From contig JAEKKE010000023.1 of assembly GCA_019510535.1 (NCBI GenBank), positions 1-7,354 of the forward strand: a stretch of DNA of 7,354 nucleotides, read 5' to 3'. This document shows positions 1 to 6,677 of this stretch, piece by piece. The DNA comes from Acidobacteriota bacterium. GTDB taxonomy: Bacteria; Acidobacteriota; Terriglobia; Terriglobales; Acidobacteriaceae. Every line of letters begins with the position of its first letter. Position 1 is the stretch's first letter. The translations under genes and the position numbers were made by a program. The notes beneath the pieces were generated by a model. That model did no database searches. It had not been told where the DNA came from and saw nothing but the letters and a program-made list of their open reading frames with translations.

Positions 1-266
1 AGACTGATATCGTCTGGGCGAATCCGGCGAAGCGCCCCGCGCAGGCAACCATCCTCGGCGCGAATGCGGGCATCGGCGGAGCGGCCACGGGCATAAGAGC
101 CACGGATACGGCTCTGGATGTTGCGAACAGCAACACGTCTTCCGCCCTGGATACAACGGCTGACAAGACGGGGAAGGCGTTGAAGACTTCTTCCAGGAAC
201 GTCTGGAAGGCTGTGAAGAAGAGCGTTCAGAAGACTGGCGAAGTTCTGAATGGAAAGCCGGAGTAG
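1..266 (+). CDS. C-terminal fragment of an unrecognised protein
   Basis: An open frame enters from the left edge (first full codon at 3) and ends at TAG 264-266, giving the last 87 residues of a protein that starts outside the window. A Gly/Ala-rich stretch (GANAGIGGAATG, about residues 20-31 of the fragment) is followed by a Thr/Ser/Asp-rich linker and a strongly basic tail with repeated Lys (KAVKKSVQKTGEVLNGKPE). The Gly/Ala stretch could be a membrane-associated or flexible segment. I do not recognise the family and assign no function. Support for coding is that the frame is open throughout with sensible composition, and the stop lies just before a hairpin-rich convergent intergenic region. 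It converges on the broken sensor gene on the other strand. Confidence 0.6.
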   Translation, partial: TDIVWANPAKRPAQATILGANAGIGGAATGIRATDTALDVANSNTSSALDTTADKTGKALKTSSRNVWKAVKKSVQKTGEVLNGKPE

Positions 267-272
267 GACAAG

Positions 273-287
273 CCAGCATTCTGCTGG
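273..287. other. Short hairpin just after the stop of the first gene
   Basis: CCAGCA and TGCTGG form a perfect 6-bp stem around a 3-base loop, starting 6 bases after the TAG stop. No T-run follows on either strand, so it is at best a weak or factor-dependent transcription end. Confidence 0.3.
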
Positions 288-301
288 GAAGTCTCCGGAA
301 A

Positions 302-340
302 CCCCACATCTGGCGATGAAGCTGCCAGATATGGGGCACC
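302..340 (+). repeat. REP-like palindrome, possible bidirectional terminator
   Basis: The arms CCCCACATCTGGC (302-314) and GCCAGATATGGGG (324-336) pair over 13 bases with one mismatch, around the 9-base loop GATGAAGCT. The flank GGGGCACCC ends the unit. Two related units lie at 6678-6708 (opposite orientation) and 6764-6789; they share the GGGGCACCC and/or CCCCAC ends while their inner stems differ. The unit sits between two convergent genes, so it could end transcription from both sides, although neither side has a strong T-run (only GTTT on the minus strand). The resemblance to short palindromic repeats scattered through acidobacterial genomes is from memory and has not been searched. Confidence 0.6.
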
Positions 341-347
341 CGGTGAA

Positions 348-404
348 GAGGAAAACGCCGGTAGATGCACGAGCCCGCACTACACGTACAGGAAAAATAC
401 TCTA
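348..404 (+). repeat. Right half of a MITE-like element (copy 1)
   Basis: This segment aligns with 3270-3327 over its whole length with one 1-base gap and about eight substitutions. Shared blocks include GAGGAAAACGCC, TAGATGCAC, CTACAC and TACAGGAAAAAT, and both end in CTCTA. The matching left half is not recognisable here; its place is taken by the REP-like palindrome at 302-340. On the minus strand the terminal TAG of this half (402-404) is the stop codon of the ancestral GGDEF reading frame. Confidence 0.7.
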
Positions 405-577
405 GTTTCCGCTTGGGTAAGAGGTCCAGACAATACGATTTCGGCCTGTTTCTTTTGCGAGGTACAGGGCGGTGTCGGCTTGGTGCAGGAGCTCTTTGCT
501 CTCTACCTGCTGAAGGGGCCGTAGTGCGGCGGCGCCAAAGCTCATGGTGACATGTATGCTTACGTCTTCCACAAGAA
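402..577 (-). pseudogene. Displaced 3' end of the GGDEF domain
   Basis: Past the stop of the main frame, the minus strand in another frame encodes 56 residues that clearly form the end of a GGDEF domain. VEDVSIHVTMSFGAAA (from 572) matches the usual vTvSiGvA strand, and HQADTALYLAKETGRNRIV matches the family-typical ADeALYxAKxxGRNrv helix, ending SYPSGN-TAG at 402. The upstream gene stops at 560 after the residues TLDGLVR, where the family normally continues with RYGGEEF. About 45 residues containing the GGDEF/GGEEF signature are therefore missing between the two parts, an estimate from the usual domain length of about 160, and the frame is shifted. The right boundary, 577, is approximate. 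This tail would not be translated with the sensor unless a frameshift occurred. Confidence 0.75.
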
Positions 578-3196
578 GCTGCGGACGAGGCCATCGAGTG
601 TCTGGGAGACGGAGCGAAGAACTTCGTCGCCGGCAAGGTGACCGTAGGTGTCGTTGATTTGCTTGAAGTGATCGATGTCGATCAGTACGACGACGAGGTC
701 CTGCTGATTACTCGTTGCTCGCGAGATCTCGAGATCCAGAATCTCGAGGATGGCGTGGCGGTTTTTCAATTTTGTCAGGCTGTCCGTTGTCGCCATCTGC
801 TGCAGTGAGAGCTTTGCCTGCGTGAGCAGGCGTTTCTCTTCTTCGAGAGCGTATGTCCTTTCAGCCACCATGCTCTCAAGCTTCCTGCGCTGTGTGAGCA
901 GGCGATGAAGCCACAGGCGAATGATGCCCGCAATGAGGAGAAACAGAGCGACGATCTCAGCGACCTGGACATCGAGGCGCCGCCACCAGGGAGGGCGAAC
1001 GGTGAAACTGACTGTGGTGACCGGTGAAGCCTTATTGGAGTATGGGTCCTGGGCTTTGAGCTCAAAGCTGTACGACCCGCCGGGAAGAGCGGTGAACTGT
1101 ACCTTGTCTCCTTCCGCGGTTTGCCAGGTTTCATCGAAGCCGATCAGGCGATAAAGGAGACGCTGGTGTGCGTGATCCTTGTAGGAGAGTGCGGCGAGAT
1201 AAAAGGTAAGCGGGCTCTTCGACCAGGGGAGCGCGATGAGATCGTGAGTGGAGAGAGATTTTTCGCCGCGTTCAATCGCTACTACTTCGGCGGAAAGTAT
1301 GGCCGGCTGGAAGAGCGATGTAGGGGCTATGACATGGGAGATGCCTTTGCTTGTGCCGATCCATATGCTGCCGTCGATGTCTTCGTAGAGTCCGGCCTGC
1401 GATACGTCCGGCCATACCAAACCATTGTCCTGTCGGAGAAGGCTCCAGCGGCCATGGTCCAGAACAGCTACGCCCATATCGGTTCCCACCCATAGCCAGC
1501 CGCGATGATCCATCAGGAGAGCGACGATACGCGCGTCGCGGAGATCGTCTGGCATGGGGATGCGTTTGGCCATCAGGATGGAGTTTGTGGGAGATGCCTG
1601 CCACAGGCCAGGTGTCTCGCCGCCGAGCCAGACCGTTCCGTCCGGCGAGCATGCAATCTGGCTGAAGCGTGGAGGGTTTGAAGCATTCTTCACTTCGGGT
1701 TTATCCCAGGCTCCGTCATGCATGCGAAGCGGGCCGAGGTCGCTGAGGACCCAGATGGTGTGTGAGGAGCCTTCACATGCGTTCGGTGTAGGTACATCCT
1801 GATCGCCGAGCAGATGGCGAGTCTCGATGACCGGTTCAGGCACGCCGGTCGTGTTGGAGGAGCGCAGTGCGTAGAGGCCCTGCATCGTGGTAAACCAGGT
1901 CTGCCCGGCTGTGTCATGCAGTATGTGAAAGACCAGCGCTGTTTTGGTGGCCTGCGTAATCTTGCCTTGCATTTCGTCAAGGCGAAGGATGCCTGTGCCA
2001 CCCATGGTGCCGACCCAGAGGTTGCCGTTGCCTCCATCTGCAAGACTGGCGATCTCCGTTTTGCCGAGTTCGTGTGGATCAACATCGGAGATTGTGTTGT
2101 TGTGTAGCTTCTGCAAGCCGCTGTCGGTGCCGAGGTACATGCCTGTGTGATGGTCTGACAGGAAGGACCAGACTGTTTCGTTCTTGAGGCCTTGCGCGAA
2201 GGTCCAGTTTTCGAGGTATGGATATCCGAGCCACTGCATAAGGCCAAGACCTCCGGCACCCATCCACACATTTCCTTCGCGATCGACATAGAGCGACGAC
2301 AGGCCTTCTCCGGGAATGCCGTTGTCTCGTTTGAAGATCTGCCATTGTTGTCCATCCCAGCGAAGCAGGCTGGTGTCGCTCGATTGAAGGATGCGTCCGT
2401 CGGCGTCTTCTGCCAGTGGGAGGAAGAGATGCTCGCGCTCTTCGCGCGGGGTGCTGGGGCTTCGATCAACGGCAATGCTGGCAGCGGGAGAGATCTCGAC
2501 GATACGGTAAGCAGACCTGATCCAGATACTTCCGTGCCTATCCTGCAGGATGGATTTCCAGATGTCCTCGGGGACTCCGCGGGATGCGTTCCAGACAGTG
2601 ATGTTGCCTGAAGACCACTGGCAGACAGCTTTACCGCACCCCATCCAGATGTTGTTGCTGCTGTCCGCGAAGAGAGAGTGAAGTCCACCGATGGATGATC
2701 GTTCCGCGGCAGCGATGGTTGCGAGAAGCGGCTTGCCGCTCCATTGATCTTTTCCGTTTTTCTGGAAGAGATACGGCTCCCGTTTGACCATGGCGAGTAT
2801 GCGGCCGTCGGGAAGCTTGCTGAGGTTCTGGCCCTGCCAGATGGAAAGGGGCTGGTTCGCATCTTTTATCTCAACCAGGTACTGGCCGGAGAAGTGGAAG
2901 AGGTGTTCTGTCGTGCCTACCCAGATGCCGCCATCGTCATCGGGTTGTAGTGCGCTGACATAGAACTGGCGGAGGCCGTCCTCCGTTCCGAACCGTTGAA
3001 AATGGGAGCCATCGAAGCGATAGACACCGTTCTCCGTGCCGACCCAGAGGTAGCCTTTTTTATCCTGCGTGACCGCAGTGACGGCGAGATTGGCCAGCCC
3101 GGTTTCGTTTGCATAGAAGCGGACGGGGAATTGTTGTGCCTGGATGCTGGGAATGAAAAGAAGCCATGTGCACGCGATGAGAGCGAGACCCATCAT
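560..3196 (-). CDS. Two-propeller/Y_Y_Y membrane sensor with truncated GGDEF domain
   Basis: The 878-residue form starts at ATG 3196-3194. A signal peptide (MMGLALIACTWLLFIPSIQA, cleavage before QQ) is followed by 14 beta-propeller blades with W[VIM]G[T] motifs (about residues 25-630), which suggests two seven-bladed propellers. A Y_Y_Y-type domain follows at about 640-735, then one membrane helix at about 744-762, a charged coiled coil at about 768-800, and the start of a GGDEF domain (DSLTKLKNRH at 805, DIDHFKQINDTYGHLAGDE at 840). Homologous receptors sense a periplasmic ligand and make cyclic di-GMP in the cytoplasm. Here the frame ends before the GG[DE]EF active-site loop, so cyclase activity should be lost; the remainder of the domain lies out of frame at 402-577. 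The start is uncertain: the frame is open to ATG 3352 and ATG 3268, both reached through a MITE-like element, and no candidate has a good ribosome binding site. The RRR before the first ATG of the signal peptide suggests the original start lay slightly upstream. Confidence 0.75.
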   Translation of the reverse strand: MMGLALIACTWLLFIPSIQAQQFPVRFYANETGLANLAVTAVTQDKKGYLWVGTENGVYRFDGSHFQRFGTEDGLRQFYVSALQPDDDGGIWVGTTEHLFHFSGQYLVEIKDANQPLSIWQGQNLSKLPDGRILAMVKREPYLFQKNGKDQWSGKPLLATIAAAERSSIGGLHSLFADSSNNIWMGCGKAVCQWSSGNITVWNASRGVPEDIWKSILQDRHGSIWIRSAYRIVEISPAASIAVDRSPSTPREEREHLFLPLAEDADGRILQSSDTSLLRWDGQQWQIFKRDNGIPGEGLSSLYVDREGNVWMGAGGLGLMQWLGYPYLENWTFAQGLKNETVWSFLSDHHTGMYLGTDSGLQKLHNNTISDVDPHELGKTEIASLADGGNGNLWVGTMGGTGILRLDEMQGKITQATKTALVFHILHDTAGQTWFTTMQGLYALRSSNTTGVPEPVIETRHLLGDQDVPTPNACEGSSHTIWVLSDLGPLRMHDGAWDKPEVKNASNPPRFSQIACSPDGTVWLGGETPGLWQASPTNSILMAKRIPMPDDLRDARIVALLMDHRGWLWVGTDMGVAVLDHGRWSLLRQDNGLVWPDVSQAGLYEDIDGSIWIGTSKGISHVIAPTSLFQPAILSAEVVAIERGEKSLSTHDLIALPWSKSPLTFYLAALSYKDHAHQRLLYRLIGFDETWQTAEGDKVQFTALPGGSYSFELKAQDPYSNKASPVTTVSFTVRPPWWRRLDVQVAEIVALFLLIAGIIRLWLHRLLTQRRKLESMVAERTYALEEEKRLLTQAKLSLQQMATTDSLTKLKNRHAILEILDLEISRATSNQQDLVVVLIDIDHFKQINDTYGHLAGDEVLRSVSQTLDGLVRSFLWKT

Positions 3197-3211
3197 CCTG
3201 CGTCGGATGTC

Positions 3212-3327
3212 TAGAGCGTTTTCCCTGTTGCTGGGTATCCCGGAAGTGGCGTGTAGCGGCGTTTTCATTGAGGAAAACGCCCATAGATGCACAAGCCCTG
3301 TACTACACCTACAGGAAAAATGCTCTA
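3212..3327. repeat. 116-bp palindromic MITE-like element (copy 2, complete)
   Basis: The terminal inverted repeats are TAGAGCGTTTTCCCTGT (3212-3228) and ACAGGAAAAATGCTCTA (3311-3327), matching at 15 of 17 positions. The two 55-base halves align without gaps at about 35 of 55 positions around a 6-base centre (ATTGAG, 3267-3272). The innermost 9 bp pair perfectly (GGCGTTTTC 3258-3266 with GAAAACGCC 3273-3281). Each end begins with TA, consistent with a TA target site as in IS630/Tc1-mariner-derived MITEs; this class assignment is inference. There is no coding capacity. It lies 15 bases upstream of the ATG at 3196 of the sensor gene. Its right half recurs at 348-404. Confidence 0.75.
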
Positions 3328-3361
3328 ACGCTGGGATCATCCTGGATGGCATGAGGCAAGT

Positions 3362-3390
3362 AGCGTATCAAGAGGTTGGATACGAGCCAA
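3362..3390 (-). promoter_or_regulatory. Candidate promoter of the sensor gene with inverted repeat
   Basis: On the minus strand TTGGCT (3390-3385) and TACGCT (3367-3362) are 17 bases apart, in -35/-10 arrangement with moderate matches to the consensus. A perfect inverted repeat, CGTATC (3364-3369) and GATACG (3379-3384), overlaps the -10 element and spacer and could be an operator. Transcription would begin near 3355, just before ATG 3352, and would run through the MITE-like element. Confidence 0.3.
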
Positions 3391-3476
3391 CATTAATACG
3401 TCTTCGGCGTATGCGGGATGAAGTTTAGAGCTTGAGCTGTCCCGTTTCGGGAGGTGGATGGTTGGCGGGCCTTGTA

Positions 3477-3535
3477 TGTCACCATGAGCGTCAGCGAAGG
3501 ACCTGATTTCTGCCCGCTGACGCCACGAAATGACA
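3477..3535. repeat. Long inverted repeat after the permease stop
   Basis: GCGTCAGCG (3488-3496) and CGCTGACGC (3515-3523) form a perfect 9-bp stem around an 18-base loop. An outer pair, TGTCA (3477-3481) and TGACA (3531-3535), extends it across an internal loop of 6 and 7 bases. It begins 17 bases past the permease stop on the minus strand. No T-run follows, so it may be a 3'-end-protecting hairpin, a factor-dependent termination site or another small repeat. Confidence 0.45.
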
Positions 3536-3552
3536 AAAGGAAGTCGATACGA

Positions 3553-6243
3553 TTAATCGCGGCGCAGGGCGTCGACGGGGTCGAGGCGGGCGGCGCGGAA
3601 GGCCGGCAGGAAGCTGGCGGAGAATGCCACGGCTGCGAGAGCTGTGATGGCGAAGGCGATGGTCGCGGGGTCCCACGTCTTCAGGCCGAAGAGTAGAGAG
3701 CCGGCGCTGCGGGTGACAGCGAGCGAGATGGCTGTGCCGATGAGTGTGCCGACAAGAAGCATGCGTCCCGCTTCGCCCATCACGAGTGAGACGATGCGCG
3801 AGCGTGTTGAGCCCAGGGCTATGCGGATGCCGAGCTCGTTGCGGCGGCGAGTGACGAGGTAAGAGACGACTCCATAGAGGCCGACCATGACGAGGATGGC
3901 GGCGAGGGCTCCGAAGAAGCCGGAGAGGATGGCGAGCAGACGCTCTTTGAGCAGGCTCTTGAGCACTCGCTCATGAACGTCAAAGAAGTACATGCGCACC
4001 TCAGGATGTTTTGCCCTGATGTTTCGTTTAATCTCTTCGCTGATGATTGCGGAGGGAAGCGAGGATGCAATAACCAATTGTGTGCCGCGGCCGTCGGCTT
4101 CGGATGGGAACTGGCGTGCTGGGACGAAGGCCATCGTCTCGCTGCGTTTCTCATGGATGTCGCTGTACAAGGTGTTGGGGATGACGCCGACGATCTCGAA
4201 GAGAGTCGCAGGGTAGCGCGGCTCGGCTTGGGTGCGAATGGTTTTGCCGAGGGGGTTCTCTCCCGGAAAGTAGCGATCGACGAAGGCCCGGTTGACGATG
4301 GCGACGCGTGGGGAGTTGGCGGTGTCGTTGTCGTTGAAGCCGCGGCCGGAGACGATGGGAATGCCCATGGTTGCGAAGTACGTCGGGCTGACCCAGGTGA
4401 AGTGACTGTTTCCTTCGCGAGAGCCGATATTGATGAGGTGTCCCCACGAACCGCCGGAAAGCGGAGCCATGGTGACGATAGCGGCATTGGAGACTCCAGG
4501 AACGGAGCGCACTTCGTCGACGAGTTGATGCTTGAACTCTTCAAAGTGCTCGGGCGTGATGGTTGAGGTCGGATACAGGAAGCCGCCGACAGTGATGCCG
4601 TTCTCGCGCATGCCGGGATCGACCGTCATGAGGTTGCGGAAGCTGCGCACGAAGAGCAGAGCGGTGACGAGCAGCACCATGGAGACAGCAACCTGCAGCA
4701 CTACCATAAGCCGCTGCATGGAGTAGCGCTCGCGATGTCCGGCGGCATGGGCGTCTCCGGTCTTGAGCGCATGGATGGGGTCGGCCTTGGCGGCACGGAA
4801 GGCGGGAAGCGTGCCGAAGACGGTGCAGGTAAGCACGGCGATACCTGAGGTGAAGAGAAGCACACGCCAGTCGGTATGGACATTGAGCGCGAGGTTCTCA
4901 TCGGTTGAAGCAAGTACGCGGATGAGCAGACGGCTGAAGACCTGCGCGAGAGCGATCCCAAGGAATGCTCCGAAGAGTGCAAGGAGGCCTGACTCAAGCA
5001 GAAGCTGACGCAGCAGACGAGTGCGTGTGGCGCCGAGAGCCATGCGTAGAGCGATCTCGCGCTGCCGTGCGCTGGCGCGGGCGAGCATGAGGTTCGCAAG
5101 ATTGGCGCAGGCGATGAGAAGCACCAGGCCAGTGATGCCGAGCAGAATCCAGAGAGATGAGTCGTAGTTGCGGCGCAGGAGGCTCACGCCGGAGTTGGCC
5201 AGGTACGCTCCCAGCTTGAAGTTGCGGAATTGTTCAGTGACCGTAGCGTTGTAGCCTTGCGGTAGCGCGGCCTCAAAGATGCCTTTGCTGGCAGCGGTAA
5301 ACCAATGCGTGGCGCGATCAATGTTCCAGCCGGGGGCGAGGCGTCCCATCACACCGACATCAAAGTACTCGCGCCCCACATTTTGGGGGATGCAGAGCGG
5401 CGTGATGAAGTCGAAGTTCTCGCCGACGGCCAGACCAAAGAAGCGCGGTGGTGTGACGCCAACGATGCGGTAAGAGATTCGGTCAAGAACGACGGACTCG
5501 GCTCCGCTGATGGCGCGTCCACCCATCTGCGACTGCCACCATGTATAACTAACGACTGCACTGGATCCCGCGCAGGCAGCTGCCATATCTTCGGGATCGA
5601 GAAGGCGGCCGGCGATGGGTTCCAGGCCGAGCGTGGAGAAGAACTGCGAAGAGACATTGATGGAGCGGACCGCACGGACGTCGTTGACGTTGGCGCCCGT
5701 CTGCATGTTCTGGAACTCGGCACTCCAGGCGAAGACGCCGGCGAGAGGCTCATGGCTTCGCTCGATCTCCTGCCACACGGGCTTTGTCAGGGAAGAGTAG
5801 TAGGAGTTGGAGACACCGATTCCCTGGTTACCGCCGATGATTCGGATATCGACGAGTTCTTCCGGATGCTGAATGGGAAGACTGCGCAGGCGGACTTCAT
5901 TGAGCAGTTGAAAGATCGCTGTGTTGGCTCCGATGCCGAGTGCGAGCGTGATAATGGCGACGATGGCGAAGAGCGGCGCATTGCAGTAGCCGCGAATGGC
6001 ATAACGGATGTCGCGCCAGAAGGAGTCCAGGCCAGTGGCGATGTCGACATGTTCGACCCGTTCGCGAGTGGCGGTCGGATTTCCGAAGCGAAGGCGGGCG
6101 TCGCGTGCCGCTGCATCGGGCGGCATGCCGGCGGCGATGTTGTCTTCGGTGCGCATCGCGAGGTGAGCCTGAAGCTCGTCAGCGATCTCGCGGTCGACGG
6201 AGGAACGGCGGAAGAGAGCAGCGATGCGGCGCGGCAGATTCAT
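3553..6243 (-). CDS. ADOP-family ABC transporter permease (MacB/FtsX type)
   Basis: This is an 896-residue inner-membrane protein built as two MacB/FtsX-like halves. A soluble N-terminal segment of about 85 residues (DREIADELQAHL motif) precedes the first membrane helix at about 90-112. A periplasmic core covers about 120-355, and three helices lie near 364-386, 416-440 and 460-480. The second half has a helix at about 512-533, a periplasmic core to about 760, and helices near 770-796, 826-848 and 860-882. The duplication is visible in paired motifs: EIALRMALGATR (396) with ELGIRIALGSTR (803), and LPAFRAAKADPIHALK (479) with LPAFRAARLDPVDALR (879). This matches the acidobacterial duplicated orphan permease family, which lacks an adjacent ATPase, as here. 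The substrate is unknown. The start at 6243 is supported by GAGGTGA (6248-6254), which overlaps the PadR stop. It is transcribed with padR. Confidence 0.93.
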   Translation of the reverse strand: MNLPRRIAALFRRSSVDREIADELQAHLAMRTEDNIAAGMPPDAAARDARLRFGNPTATRERVEHVDIATGLDSFWRDIRYAIRGYCNAPLFAIVAIITLALGIGANTAIFQLLNEVRLRSLPIQHPEELVDIRIIGGNQGIGVSNSYYSSLTKPVWQEIERSHEPLAGVFAWSAEFQNMQTGANVNDVRAVRSINVSSQFFSTLGLEPIAGRLLDPEDMAAACAGSSAVVSYTWWQSQMGGRAISGAESVVLDRISYRIVGVTPPRFFGLAVGENFDFITPLCIPQNVGREYFDVGVMGRLAPGWNIDRATHWFTAASKGIFEAALPQGYNATVTEQFRNFKLGAYLANSGVSLLRRNYDSSLWILLGITGLVLLIACANLANLMLARASARQREIALRMALGATRTRLLRQLLLESGLLALFGAFLGIALAQVFSRLLIRVLASTDENLALNVHTDWRVLLFTSGIAVLTCTVFGTLPAFRAAKADPIHALKTGDAHAAGHRERYSMQRLMVVLQVAVSMVLLVTALLFVRSFRNLMTVDPGMRENGITVGGFLYPTSTITPEHFEEFKHQLVDEVRSVPGVSNAAIVTMAPLSGGSWGHLINIGSREGNSHFTWVSPTYFATMGIPIVSGRGFNDNDTANSPRVAIVNRAFVDRYFPGENPLGKTIRTQAEPRYPATLFEIVGVIPNTLYSDIHEKRSETMAFVPARQFPSEADGRGTQLVIASSLPSAIISEEIKRNIRAKHPEVRMYFFDVHERVLKSLLKERLLAILSGFFGALAAILVMVGLYGVVSYLVTRRRNELGIRIALGSTRSRIVSLVMGEAGRMLLVGTLIGTAISLAVTRSAGSLLFGLKTWDPATIAFAITALAAVAFSASFLPAFRAARLDPVDALRRD

Positions 6244-6247
6244 CGGT

Positions 6248-6254
6248 TCACCTC
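6248..6254 (-). promoter_or_regulatory. Ribosome binding site of the permease
   Basis: GAGGTGA on the minus strand lies 4 bases before the ATG and overlaps the TGA stop of the PadR gene. This fixes the permease start and suggests translational coupling. Confidence 0.7.
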
Positions 6255-6579
6255 AGGCGAAGTGCAGGACGGCTTGAACACCCTTGACAGTCTGTTCCCA
6301 GGCACGCTCGGTGATGGCTAGCTGCTTACGGCCGACGGCGGTGAGGGAATAGAACTTAGCGCGGCGGTTGGTCTCAGTCAGAGCCCACTGCGAACGCACC
6401 CACTGGTTCTGCTCCATGCGATGGAGTGCGGGATAGAGCGAACCCTCTTCGACGCGAAGCAGTTCGCCAGAGACGCGCTCGATGTGGAGAACGATGCCAT
6501 AGCCGTGGAGGGAAGTATTCTGCGCAAGGGTCTTGAGGATGAGGAGCTCCAGTGTCCCCTGGAGGTCGTTCTTTGCCAT
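6253..6579 (-). CDS. PadR-family transcriptional repressor
   Basis: This 108-residue protein has the full PadR winged-helix layout. The start LQGTLELLILKTLA (6-19) and LHGYGI (24-29) are typical. The wing/recognition segment GSLYPALHRMEQNQW lies at 46-60 and NRRAKFYSLTAVGRKQL at 71-87, followed by a short C-terminal dimerisation helix. The length is normal for the short PadR-s1 type. It is the first gene of a two-gene unit with the ADOP permease, a pairing common in acidobacteria, which suggests it controls permease expression in response to a small ligand. A promoter and perfect inverted repeat lie directly upstream, so autoregulation is likely. The best upstream ribosome site, GAGG (6591-6594), is 11 bases from ATG 6579, which is longer than usual. 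Confidence 0.93.
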   Translation of the reverse strand: MAKNDLQGTLELLILKTLAQNTSLHGYGIVLHIERVSGELLRVEEGSLYPALHRMEQNQWVRSQWALTETNRRAKFYSLTAVGRKQLAITERAWEQTVKGVQAVLHFA

Positions 6580-6597
6580 AGCGATCTATGCCTCGAA

Positions 6598-6637
6598 ATC
6601 TAGGTATGGAGAAGAATGCTACCGGTTATACCTAGAT
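6598..6637 (-). promoter_or_regulatory. Inverted-repeat operator, probably bound by PadR
   Basis: ATCTAGGTAT (6598-6607) and ATACCTAGAT (6628-6637) are perfect 10-bp inverted arms with 20 bases between them, so arm centres are 30 bp or about three helical turns apart. One arm lies between the -35 and -10 elements and the other at the expected transcription start. This geometry fits PadR autorepression; the binding itself is inferred. Confidence 0.7.
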
Positions 6638-6642
6638 GTCAA
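6616..6642 (-). promoter_or_regulatory. Promoter of the padR-permease operon
   Basis: On the minus strand a perfect TTGACA (6642-6637) serves as the -35 element. The best -10 is TAGCAT (6621-6616) with a short spacer of 15 bases; GCATTC (6619-6614) at 17 bases is the alternative. The operator arm at 6628-6637 lies inside the spacer. Confidence 0.55.
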
Positions 6643-6677
6643 GGTTTTGTGAGGGAAATTGGAGTAGCCAATGTACT

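Larger units (their letters stand above)
3197..3552. other. Intergenic region between permease and sensor genes
   Basis: This 356-base stretch has no convincing gene. It holds the MITE-like element (3212-3327), a candidate promoter for the sensor gene overlapping a 6-bp inverted repeat (3362-3390), and a long hairpin close to the permease stop (3477-3535). Small open frames here on the plus strand have no ribosome binding site or recognisable product. Confidence 0.6.

Noticed and set aside
365..550. 61-codon plus-strand open frame from a TGC-ATG-CAC context
   Set aside because: It overlaps the half MITE-like element and is antisense to the surviving GGDEF tail, which has clear family motifs on the other strand; no ribosome site.
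1690..2862. 390-codon minus-strand open frame inside the sensor gene
   Set aside because: It lies in another frame of the propeller region; Ser/Pro/Arg-rich translation without motifs, as expected for an out-of-frame shadow in GC-rich DNA.
3396..3412. Small plus-strand hairpin with a TTCG loop upstream of the sensor promoter
   Set aside because: Six pairs with a bulge, no T-run, and wrong strand for either neighbouring transcript; too weak to call.
5305..6321. 338-codon plus-strand open frame opposite the permease and PadR genes
   Set aside because: It is antisense to two well-supported genes, spans their junction, and has a composition typical of a complementary-strand shadow with no recognisable domain.
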